NCBI GenBank assembly: GCA_051294375.1
Contig: CM119264.1
Location: forward strand, 26,311,011 to 26,375,010
Length of the DNA: 64,000 nt
From: Paraspadella gotoi
Lineage: Eukaryota > Chaetognatha
Reading direction: 5' to 3'
Each line of letters opens with the position of its first letter. The first letter of the stretch is position 1. Of the stretch, positions 54,300 through 64,000 are shown in pieces. Under the pieces are notes generated by a model. That model was given only the letters and a program-made list of their open reading frames with translations, was not told the origin of the DNA and did no database searches. The position numbers and the translations under genes are program-made.

Positions 54300-56400
54300 T
54301 GAAAACGTAAGGTGCGTCACCAAAAAGAGAAAGAAGCGAATCACTATTCGTTCGAATCTTCGAAAGGAAAACCGGAGAACGCAGGAGAGACCAGCGACGC
54401 TACCTCGCCCGCCCCGCTTCTTCCTTACGCCTGTCCGTCCAGCTCCTTTACTTCTTACGCCACAAAAGACGGATCGATTTCACTTCCTTAGCCCTCACCG
54501 AACAGCTTCAACAATTTGACGGCAGCGCTGCCTTATTCTTACCCTCACACCCCAAGGACCGACAAAACTAAAGACTGCCAGCACAGTCGCCCAGAGCATC
54601 CTTCCACATACTACGCCATTCTTCAGCTCCTAGCTAATCTCTCGAGCCACCGATGTTCAGCCATCTTCATCAATACAACTCTTTCCTATCGTCAGACATT
54701 GAGGATATTTGAAATCTAACGGTATCAACATGCATACAGGAGATAAATTCACGGTGGGGACATAGAGAGACTGTAGCATTGAGAGAGCAGAGAGAGAGAG
54801 AGAGAGAGAAGAGAGAGAGAGAAGAGAGAGTAAACCCAGAGGCGGCGAACGATTAAGCCCGGCCCCTCCTTAACCTGCTTCTTTCTCGACGACTGCCTGA
54901 CATCTGCCCAAGACGCGGTAAAAAACGCGCTTCCGCTTTGTGTTATAAGTGTTAAATGTGTTATAATGTTTATGTTAAATGTTAGAATAAACTTTGTTGG
55001 TACATAGTATGTTAACCTCTCATTGGTCAGTTGTAGCAAACGTATTAAAAAACACACGCTCTCAAAATTGGTGCGCTTCGATTGTTTCTCATTGATTTAA
55101 AATAACTCGGAATGTAGTTTAAACCGTTCTCTAGCATAAACACTTTATAGGCTCGACGATGGAACCCGAATATCCTCCATCCTTCGATCCGTGAGGCTTA
55201 AACTATTAAGTCTCTCTCTGTATTAACACCATCTATTAACAAAGATTAAAGAGCGTTCGAATTGGGACACATCTCTGGCATATCCGTCTGACCAAGGATA
55301 CGGCTCGTAGATTCAAATGAGCCATATAAACAGATAATCAACCGAAGAAAGACACGAAGAACAAGAAAAACAAGCAAATGAAGAAGAATAAGAACAGAAA
55401 AAATAAGACGATGAATGAATAAGAAAAATGAAGAAAGACGCTCTCGAAGAACCGATTGGACAGTAGACAAATAAAGAATAGGAAAATAAGAAGAGGAAAC
55501 AAGTAGACGAAAGCAGAGATCCCAGCACGAAGAGTTAGGAAGCGAGGAAGGAGATGCGGAGGATGGAGCAACCGAGCACAGAATTGACACGAGACTAGCA
55601 GAGACGAGTAAGCAAGGAGAATCAATATGCAGGCGCTCCAGCATCTGCTTATAGGTGCTTCGTTGGGCTGAAAAAACTTCAGTCCGGAATTAAATTTACT
55701 TTTAATTCTTTTTGTTATGAAAAATAACAAAATAATATGGGAAAAACTCGATCGTTATCCATGATATTGGACCATCTTTCTGTATCTGCATTCTCGCGCA
55801 TTCCACTCGCATTTCAAATCTTTCAACCTCAACCCCTTCAACGCTTCCACTCAGTCTTCCCACCTTCCTGTCTTCCCTCTCACGTGATTCGCCTTCACCA
55901 CCAATGCCTTCGTCGGTTGGTTATTGGTGACTTATCTGGATTTTCTCCCGCGTCCGGAGATCCGTCACGACCTTTCCCCTTAGAGAAAAAGGGGCGCCAA
56001 GTACTCTTGGATCCCACAGTCCTCCACATCCAAAACCCCACCCGATCACGACCACTTCTGTCACCCGGAAATCGCACGAGACTCTGGACCGGGCACGATG
56101 ACCTTCGACCACCTACGCCGCATGTTCCCACACCGTCGCGGCTTATCGACCAACCTTCTGGCCACTAGAGCATCCCAGCCGCGTTAGAAATGTAACACTA
56201 TACCACCATAGAGGAGAAGGAAACAAAAGCGAAATTAAGACAGACGAGACTGATTATTATTTTGGTCTTGTTCTTCGGAGACATGAGGTCGTGCTCAGAG
56301 CCTCGCTATTTGAAGATCCCTTTACCCCGCAATTGGGACGGAAGACACTAGACTTGTAAGATCGTCAATTTAGACTGAACTGCACCCAAAAATTAATTAA
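54300..56400. repeat. Inverted duplication, left copy (indel-rich)
   Basis: The reverse complement matches 61,321-62,835. Paired landmarks are GTCAATTTAGACTGA (about 56,367) with its mirror near 61,360, CTCACGTGATTCGCC (55,879) with GGCGAATCACGTGAG (61,743), the TTAAATGT repeats (about 54,950-54,990) with 62,390-62,425, and AACGTAAGG (54,305) with CCCTTACGTT (62,813). The left copy is longer by several hundred bases because of scattered extra bases; at the heptamer repeat the right copy is regular and the left is disrupted. No gene is supported. Confidence 0.7.
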
Positions 56401-58882
56401 TTCACACTCCAGCACCTATTAAGGTTTCACACATCCTACAAACCTTACCGAGACAAATCTCCTTGCCCCCTGAGAACCTTCACTCATAGACTCGATGCGA
56501 ATTATCACTTTGTTTTGAATCGTTTCTCCAAGCGACTTTCGTGAGCCTTTGCCCTTCAGCCACGCCCGACTGTCTCTAGTCTCTGTCTCTTCTCTCTCTC
56601 TCCTCAACGCTGCCTCTCTCACGTCCTCTCTCTTTCTCATCCCCGAGTCGATTCTCTCTCTCATCTCTCTCATCTATGCTCCTCCTCACAACCAGCTCCT
56701 GGACCCCCCCGCAGGCCTCCATCACATCACAGGCGGTCCACGTCAACGCGTTCGACCCTTTCCATTCATCTCTCCTCTCTCCTCTCAACCCCAGTTCTGC
56801 GCCTGAGCCCTGCCCGTCTACCTCCCACTACAAAAAAAGCGGCCAATCAGTTCTCTCCCTGGCGTCCGCTCAGTTCACTCCTCCTAATCGCTGCGTCATC
56901 GAGCGGCGGGCGACCCATTTGAGCTATGACGCCAGGATTGTGTGTGGTGGCTCTTCGTAATAACCAACGGCCTCAGACCGTGGCGCGGAGCGGCCTTGGC
57001 AACCGAGGACGGGTTCGCTCGCGAGTCGGGCGTGCCGAGACGGCGCGCGTTACCACCTACGAGAACGGAGGAAAAATGTTCTTCCCTCGTGAATCGTGTA
57101 ACCTCTCGTTTGGTCGGTCTCTAGAATCTGAGAGTCGAGATCGAGAAGGCTTACGACCGCGCTGGGGATGCTTATCAGCGCAGGCGTATGCGGTCCGGTT
57201 TAAAAAAATCGAAAAGTCATAGAACTCGAGGTTAGATAAAGTAGACAATCACGAAACGCAGCAGATAGCTACCCTTGAGGAACTACAATAAGTCGGTAAG
57301 TGGTCATAACCTCTGATAAAGATGTCTCAGTTGTCTGACACGATCAGCGACACATAATTCAGTAGACAACAAATTTCATGTTATATGATCAGATTAAGCT
57401 GAAAACTCTTAAATATTAAAAGAAAAACGACGCGAGAAAAATGGAGAACAAAAACTTCGTCGAACACAACAATGCTTATGGATAAAGCATGATGAAAACA
57501 TAACTTTCTCTGAAGAAACACGAACTCTACCAGAACGGATATTATCTAAGGACACAGGCGCCTAGGCTATGCGTCTATCCTCACTATTCCTTCCGGGATC
57601 TCTGCCAAGGAACCGCGGCGGATCGTCGCTCTCCTCCGCGGGGCGTGCTCCGTGCGTGCGCGGCTCGTGCGCGGTACCATTCCAATTTTAACGCCATTTC
57701 TTCTCTGCTTTTTCGTGCCTCTCGACCTCCGTCCTCCTCGTTCCGTCGACGCCGGGCCTCTCCGGCAACCGCGTCTTCCGCCATTTCGCCGCGAGCAGGC
57801 GGGCAGGCGTCGTGGCGGGCCTATCCCTCCTGTCTCATCATCTCTCTGCGGCGCCGATCGCGGCGTGTGATTCTCTCTCTCACTTCCTCTCAGTCTCCCC
57901 ATCGCTTTGCTGCTATCACATCAGTAGATATTCTAAGCGGTTGAGCAGTTGGCTTTTTTCATCGCGATTTAAGCTGCCTACATCAGCAGTCGCCCAACGA
58001 GCGGGCAGCGCGATTTTCGTCCCGAAACTCCATTACCTCCTCTCTCACCATCTTTCTCCTCTCTCATCTCGTTCTCTCTCTAATTTCCAACCCAAACGGC
58101 GCTTCCTCTTCGCCGCTCTTGAGATTTAACAACTTGAAAAACAACAAATTTAGAAGACAGAGTAGACAGCGTCTTACCCTTATTAAGTCAGGGGGGTCTC
58201 TCTTTTCCACTCTCTACTTCAAAATAACTCCTTTCTTTTTTCCAATCTCTTTTCCCTTTTCTTTCTTCTCGCTCCACTTTTGGATTGGTTTCGAAGAATA
58301 AACGTTCGGCAGATAATCTAACGTGGAATTATCATAATACTTATCTTCCAAGAAATCTGGTTGTAACGTATTAAAAAAAACGGGCATCCGATCAACAAGA
58401 CTTGCCCACCCTCTTTCTTTGCCTCGCAACCGTGCCCGGTCTTTTGTCTCTCCTTCTTTTTTTTTTTGTGTGTCGGTGCCATCTCAACGAGCCCCCCCGA
58501 GATTCGCCTTCTTTGATCTAAACCTCGTCGCGATTTGTGCCACGTCTTATGTTTTCGTTTCCCCCCTGTCAACCCAAAAAACAAATCAACTACAATCATT
58601 CTCCGAAAAAATCTCACAAATCCACTCGGAGCAATATTGGTAATTTGTATAGGCGTTTTTTTTCTTTCCTTCCCTGACTCCTATCATTATCTCTGGACTA
58701 GTCAATGAGAAAAAGAAGCAGTATCTATCATCTCTCTGTTAATCTAGTCTGGCAATCTATTGTTTTGAGATTGACGTTCTCTCCACCATCAAAGAATCCT
58801 TAAAAGTATACAACAAAAAAAAACACAAGATCAACTGTATACTTGTTACACAAAGAATGTTTATATTCCTTCATTTCTTCCT
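56401..58882. other. Intergenic DNA with GC-rich, CpG-rich patch
   Basis: CpG-rich stretches (56,880-57,180 and 57,560-57,870) hold overlapping Arg/Ser/Ala-rich open frames on both strands, but none with a recognisable domain or splice structure. The neighbouring stretch to the left is indel-rich, so real exons could be disguised here. It ends at a 25-N gap (58,883-58,907). Confidence 0.45.
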
Positions 58883-58907
58883 NNNNNNNNNNNNNNNNNN
58901 NNNNNNN

Positions 58908-59020
58908 ACGAGACTGGACCGTCAGGGAGCGGGTATCGCAAAGGGTCGCTCCCCCGTCCGAGGTCCTCGTCAAGCCGAGCGTGAAATTCGTTGCGATTCC
59001 CTTTGCAGAATCACGTCGCT
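58908..59020 (+). other. Coding-like fragment between two gaps
   Basis: An island of 113 bp between a 25-N gap and a 211-N gap. One plus-strand frame is open throughout and reads as ordinary, non-repetitive protein (contains VAPPSEVLVKPSVKFVAIPF). It is too short to identify, and both neighbours are missing. Confidence 0.2.
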
Positions 59021-59231
59021 NNNNNNNNNNNNNNNNNNNNNNNNNNNNNNNNNNNNNNNNNNNNNNNNNNNNNNNNNNNNNNNNNNNNNNNNNNNNNNNN
59101 NNNNNNNNNNNNNNNNNNNNNNNNNNNNNNNNNNNNNNNNNNNNNNNNNNNNNNNNNNNNNNNNNNNNNNNNNNNNNNNNNNNNNNNNNNNNNNNNNNNN
59201 NNNNNNNNNNNNNNNNNNNNNNNNNNNNNNN
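59021..59231. other. 211-N assembly gap
   Basis: Unknown sequence directly before repeat R1 copy 2. Confidence 0.95.
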
Positions 59232-60340
59232 ATCTTTGTTTTACCTTTCTGTCAATGTCGGCTCAGTCTTCAACGTTGTCTTTATTGCTGTCATCATAAA
59301 GAACATCGTCATCGTCTTAAATGTCTTTTCTGCACAGAATATTTAAATTTTATCTACGTTTCCTTTCTGTTATCGTCAATATAAAAAAATCTAATTTTTA
59401 CATTTATTTTTAAATTTTAATAAAAAAAAGTCTAATATAGTAAAACAAGTAATCTTGCAATTTTTTATGGAATTATAATTCATATTATATATATTATATA
59501 TTACATTATATATATTATATCAACTTTGGGTCCATTGCAATTTGACTTGTAGTAATCTAAATAGATTAATTATTATTAATGTCTTGATTTTCTCCCCTGA
59601 TCTCTTTTTTATTTTCCTTTTTTGTTCACCTTTATTGTTTATATAAGATCTTTTTGCAACCATTCCCGCAATTATTTGCTTGCTCTGTTTTCTTTCAGAA
59701 AAAAAAAATATTAATTATAAATTATTAATCAGACAAATCTTTCTGTAATATTATTTTATTTATTCCCAAATGAGTACAATCCAGAGAGTAGAGTAAAGCG
59801 GCTGAAACTAAAACGATACTCCGTAACGTACAGTTTCATTGTCGTAATTTAGGGGCATAAAACAGAAGAAATACGAATTAATCAGTTTCATCGCGAATGC
59901 TGTTTGAGAGACGCGATTTCAAACATTCCGGTTATTTAAATGTGCAGTTCATCAATATCTCTGAAGAAACCTCCAGTTTTATTATTATAAGATATAAACA
60001 TTATCTATGCCTATCTAGGTCGTTTTCTGATAGCTAAAACTAAACTAAAACAAAAAAAAAATTGTAATTACTAAAGTCAAAACTGTTTTCTAAAATTATC
60101 AGACTACATTTTAAATTTATAAAGACTGTAATATTTAGTAACCCCCATTAAAAAGAATTAACTATGCGGATTGCTTAGAACAATAGCGTATACTGCAACA
60201 TGCAAATAAGTTTAACTTGAAAACACTTTTTAATGTAGGAAGAAAAGCATTTATCTTTTTCTTTCATTTCTTCGGAAAAGGGAGGTCCTGGTAAATACAG
60301 GGTGAACCGGGTGAGGACTTTGACCAACTGTAAGAGAGAG
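59232..60340 (+). repeat. Dispersed repeat R1, copy 2
   Basis: Matches 1,183-1,530 at both ends, with about 745 bp of extra AT-rich DNA between the matching blocks (about 59,316-60,062), including a TATATTA-rich patch at 59,484-59,520. It runs into a GA tract and a 193-N gap (60,356-60,548). Confidence 0.7.
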
Positions 60341-60355
60341 AGAGAGAGAGAGAGA

Positions 60356-60548
60356 NNNNNNNNNNNNNNNNNNNNNNNNNNNNNNNNNNNNNNNNNNNNN
60401 NNNNNNNNNNNNNNNNNNNNNNNNNNNNNNNNNNNNNNNNNNNNNNNNNNNNNNNNNNNNNNNNNNNNNNNNNNNNNNNNNNNNNNNNNNNNNNNNNNNN
60501 NNNNNNNNNNNNNNNNNNNNNNNNNNNNNNNNNNNNNNNNNNNNNNNN
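60356..60548. other. 193-N gap inside a GA tract
   Basis: GA sequence lies on both sides of the gap, so it probably hides more of that microsatellite. Confidence 0.9.
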
Positions 60549-60795
60549 AGAGAGGAAAAGAGTAGAAACTATTGTTGAGAGAAAAAATTTTCATCTGAAT
60601 CAAGAGTTGTGGTGAAAGTTTTTTGTTTTATTCTTCTTGCGTGTTTTTCATTAATATTTTAAATTTTAGTTAATTGATCATAAATGAAATTTGTTCTACT
60701 GTATTTTCCGCTTGATCGTTCAACTGACATCTTTATATTAATTACCGACTATTGATTTCTCAATTTTCCTCTTATTTTCACTTTATCTTACGAGC

Positions 60796-61023
60796 TTGAC
60801 TTTTTATTTTAAACCGAGCATCGTCGCTGAGGCATCCTACGGCGTCGAAGCCTCGATCTCGACTCTCGATTCAAAGACAAACAAGTTAACGATTCCGGCA
60901 TTTTCCATTAACGCCGCCGCCGCCGCCGCCGCCACCGCCGTTGCCGCCGCTCCCGCCACGGTTGGAGGCCTTGGATTAAAAGCAAACACAATCCTGGCGT
61001 CACAAAGCNNNNNNNNNNGCTGA
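60796..61023 (+). CDS. Possible Ala-rich exon fragment, unrecognised
   Basis: An open plus-strand frame of about 70 codons in a locally GC-richer patch. It has a mixed N-terminal part (STLDSKTNKLTIPAFSIN), a GCC-coded alanine run, and then a Gly/Leu stretch. It runs into a 10-N gap (61,009-61,018). With the gap taken as 10 bases the frame stops at once at 61,021. With another gap length it would read about nine more charged residues to the stop at 61,046-61,048. There is no ATG and no clear acceptor. The alanine run may simply be a GCC repeat. Function unknown. Confidence 0.2.
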   Translation: MTFYFKPSIVAEASYGVEASISTLDSKTNKLTIPAFSINAAAAAAATAVAAAPATVGGLGLKANTILASQSXXXX

Positions 61024-61048
61024 AGAAAGGCTCAAGAAAGTCGCTTGA

Positions 61049-61320
61049 GAACGATTTCAAAACAAAATTGTTTTGATCGAGTCTAAGTTGGAAAGTCTCA
61101 AAGGGGGAGAATTTCTCGGTGCCTTGTAGATGTGAAATTAATAGCTAATAATTTAATCATTATTAATAAATAAGGTAAGGTTTCTTAATGATACATAGAT
61201 ATTAGATATACATATTTAAATGGTTATCATACTAAGAAGAACCAAACTTGAGATCTTCAAAGCAATTAATAGATGAGGTTACAAAATATTTTTTTAGAAA
61301 TTTTACGATAGTACAGATCG
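61049..61320. other. AT-rich DNA, nothing recognised
   Basis: No open frame, repeat or RNA gene is visible in this stretch. Confidence 0.5.
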
Positions 61321-62502
61321 AAAGAAATGCTGGGACCTCAGTGCATTTTTTGGTCAGTCAGTCTAAATTGACGATCTTCATCTATTTTCCCCAATTGCGG
61401 GTAAGTTCAAAATAGCTAGGCCAACACGACCTGTCGAAAAAAAAAATATTTCTCTTGTCTTAATTCCATTTTTTTTTCCTTTTCTCGAGTCGCTCGGGTA
61501 AGTTAAAGAATCTCATGGCCAAGGAGGTCGAAAGGCCGCGACAGTGAGACATGCCGGGGTCGAAGGTCACGTGTCAGAGTCTCAATTCGGGTCAGAGTGG
61601 TGTGAGGGGGGGTTGGGTTGGAGGGACGTTGGGATCCAAGAGGATTGGGCGCCCCTTTTTGCTCTAGGGAAAGGCGAGGATCCCTCGGGGCGGGAAAATC
61701 CAGATAATCACCAAAACAACCGACGAAGGCGATTTGTGTGAAGGCGAATCACGTGAGAGGGAAGCGGAGGTGGGAGTGAAGGTTGAAGGGGTGAAAATTG
61801 ATGACTTTGAAATTCGATTCGCAATGACGTCAATAATGTCCATTTATGGATAACGTCATTTTCCCATATATTTGTTATTTTTCATAACAAAAAGAATAAA
61901 AGTAAATTTAATTTCCGACTGAGTTTTTTTCAGCCCCGAGATAAGCAGCTGCACATTCTTTATCTCTCTCTCTCTCTCTCTCTTCTTATTTTCCATTATT
62001 TTTATTTTCTATCCAATCGGTTCTTTCGGTTCTTTCTCATTTTTCTTAATTCATTCATCGTCTTATTTTTTTCTTTCTTATTTTCTTCATTTCTTTCTTT
62101 CTTTCTTCTTTTTCTTCGTTTCATCTTCTTAATCTTCATTTATTCGAGTTTTCAACGAAGAAGATGCGTCCCACTCAACTCCATTTCTTTTAAAATTTAC
62201 AGAGGAAACTTAAGTTTAACTCACGGATCGAAATGAATTCGGGTTTTCATCTCGAGCCTATAAAATGTTTTGCTAAGGAAGTTACTACATTCCATTATTT
62301 AAACAATGAAAACAATTGAACGCACCAATTTGACTTTGTTTAACTTTGCAAACTGACCAATAAGAACTATATGAAACTAAATTTATTCTAACATTTAACA
62401 TTTAACATTTAACATTTAACATTAACACAAAGGAAGCGCTTTTCCGCTCTGGCAATGGCGCGCGTCAGAAGAAGCATCTTAATCGTCGCCGCCTCTGTTT
62501 TT

Positions 62503-62561
<59 letters not shown>

Positions 62562-62835
62562 AATTTATCTCTATGGCATTTTCTAATTCAAAATCCTCAA
62601 CGGAGAGGAAAAGATTGATTGTGAAGATCTGGCTCGGGCCGCCGGAGAAGCTGGGAGGAGAAAAGGCAGCGGGGGGTGAAGCTCTTGGAGGGGTACAGGG
62701 AAGATGCTTGGGTTAAGGTAAGCAGTGGGAAGGTAAGGAAAAAGAACGGCGGGTCAAGTTTCCTCTCCTTTTCGCTTTCGAGATAACGAAATGGTTCGCT
62801 TTTTCTTTTGTACCCTTACGTTTTAAGTGTGAAAG
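61321..62835. repeat. Inverted duplication, right copy (cleaner)
   Basis: Mirror of 54,300-56,400. It contains TCACGTGA (61,749-61,756), a T/C-rich stretch (61,960-62,160), a regular AACATTT heptamer array (62,391-62,425) and (CT)n (62,502-62,556). No gene is supported. Confidence 0.7.
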
Positions 62836-62915
62836 GAATATCTGTGCTTCTATCTCTCTCATCTCGCTGGCTCTTCTTTCTCCTCTCCCTTTCTCTCTTC
62901 TCCTCTCTCTCTCTC

Positions 62916-62963
<48 letters not shown>

Positions 62964-63349
62964 CTCCCTATCGCCCACGATGATTTACGCTCACCGATTG
63001 AGCAAATTAAACCGCGTAACCTTTCGCCATCAAAGAATAAGAAATACGCAATCGATTGGCGTGGGTGCCCACGCTAGAGATGTGTTCTATATATGCAGTG
63101 TGGTCTGGAGAACTTTAAGCGCATGCGCAGCGCGGGTGTAGCCTCTAAGATTGTTTTGTGTGGTGGCTGGGTCTTGGGTTAAAAGGTGTAATAAAGAGAG
63201 GCGTCCTAGGAGTGTGGAACGACATCGGGAAGGGTCACAGTTATCGGGTGTGGGCGCGTTGTGGTTTGGCGAGAGGTCGCGACAACGAAGAAAAAAAAAG
63301 GGAAACGCCCCCGGAGAAATAATCAAGGATTTATTAGAAGGAAATAAGA
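62836..63349. other. CT tracts and GC-richer intergenic DNA
   Basis: (CT)n tracts lie at about 62,900-62,975. The GC-richer remainder (63,060-63,300) has only short open frames without recognisable domains. Confidence 0.5.
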
Positions 63350-63476
63350 CTCTTCACCCTGAGGTGAAGACCTTTTTCACAGAGGTGAGGATCCTCCTCA
63401 TCCGGAGGTGATTACCCTTCACAGCCTCGAATTATCACCCACTCATCCCGGGGTGATCGCCCTTCGCTTTCCGGGG
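63350..63476. repeat. ~22-bp degenerate tandem repeat with palindromic units
   Basis: Six imperfect units start at about 63,352, 63,375, 63,397, 63,417, 63,442 and 63,462. They share CWTCAYCC(N)GAGGTGA-like sequence. The first unit, CTTCACCCTGAGGTGAAG, is nearly self-complementary. Confidence 0.6.
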
Positions 63477-64000
63477 CAAAACACGTGTTTTTTTTTACGT
63501 TGCGATTTGTTTAGTTGGTTTTAGGTATTCTAAATTTGTTAAAACTCTTTCCATTACTTACGTTGCAAAACTACACATTACATTACCGATAGAATAATAC
63601 AAATAATACAAATTTAAAACTTAAAATAGTGAAACAAGTTATTTTACAAATTTTCATATAGATGTATGTATATAATTTAACTGATTTTTATTCATGCGAT
63701 TTAAGGCTCTAAATACTTGGCCCTAGGTTTTTTCCGAGGTCCTAAGAAAGAAAAATGTTTCCGATTCATGAGCGACTTTACGATATTGACCCATATTCTC
63801 GTGGCAGAGAAATCCGAAGAGGAAATTTTGAAAGGTTCCAACTTATATTTTAGGGGCTTAGAATAGTTGGAAATCAAAAACATATTAAAATTACGCTTTC
63901 ACTATTTCGAAAGAAGCATCATTTAACAAAATATACGTTATTTCGATAACAACTTCGCCGAAAATAATGTACATTCAAATTGATTATTCCACGCGTGTTT
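63477..64000. other. AT-rich DNA to the window end
   Basis: No gene is recognised. The short minus-strand open frame at 63,701-63,883 has no identifiable feature. Confidence 0.5.

Noticed and set aside
57567-57944. Overlapping GC-rich open frames on both strands (up to 111 residues)
   Set aside because: Frames open on both strands at once reflect base composition. The Arg/Ser/Ala translations show no known motif, and sequence quality here is doubtful.

Overview
This is eukaryotic, AT-rich, intron-containing DNA, almost certainly from an invertebrate animal. It has AATAAA poly(A) signals, GT-AG introns of 99, 168 and 642 bp, very many (GA)n/(CT)n tracts, (AAAT)n tracts and tRNA-derived retroposons. 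There are no bacterial operons, no CRISPR array and no rRNA. A small secreted protein with two ShKT domains and an XK-related (CED-8-like) membrane protein fit a nematode or another invertebrate, but the sequence does not fix the phylum.

Only two genes are well supported. One is an XK-related multi-pass membrane protein (two exons, 28,260-30,716, +). The other is a double-ShKT secreted protein (three exons, 37,479-38,516, +). A damaged mirror copy of the second lies at 44,002-45,079 on the minus strand. The remaining ~90% is repeats, low-complexity DNA and duplicated blocks.

Layout. 1-5.6 kb: low-complexity DNA, one copy of a dispersed repeat (1.18-1.53 kb) and a diverged copy of 'family A' (2.15-3.75 kb). 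5.6-8.0 kb: two short minisatellites, then a long pyrimidine-rich tract with gaps. 8.05-24.37 kb: a duplicated and rearranged block. Segment A (8.05-11.52) and segment B (11.79-14.96) recur as A'' (14.99-16.58, direct), A' (18.80-21.61, inverted) and B' (21.61-24.37, direct). About 2 kb of DNA without a counterpart (16.74-18.80) lies in between. 24.4-28.1 kb: intergenic DNA with a promoter-like cluster, an acidic-codon microsatellite and telomere-like repeats. 28.2-30.7 kb: XK-related gene. 30.87-51.97 kb: one palindrome with ~10.2 kb and ~10.7 kb arms around a CT-rich spacer. It carries the ShKT gene, two forms of a tRNA-derived SINE and an ~80 bp tRNA-like insertion with 24 bp flanking duplications. 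52-64 kb: CT/GA tracts, a smaller inverted duplication (54.3-56.4 against 61.3-62.8), the second copy of the dispersed repeat (59.2-60.3), and two weak coding-like fragments beside gaps.

A caution runs through the whole window. Seven gaps are exactly 25 N long, and stretches abutting several of them are longer, indel-rich versions of clean sequence found elsewhere in the window. In the right palindrome arm, segment B and 54.3-56.4 kb, the extra length is mostly single-base insertions that break reading frames. This is what uncorrected long-read gap filling would look like, so the palindrome and duplications may be partly or wholly assembly products. No new biological system is clearly shown. 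The best biological leads are the tRNA-like retroposons, the unusually long XK-related protein and the recurrent TCACGTGA motif.
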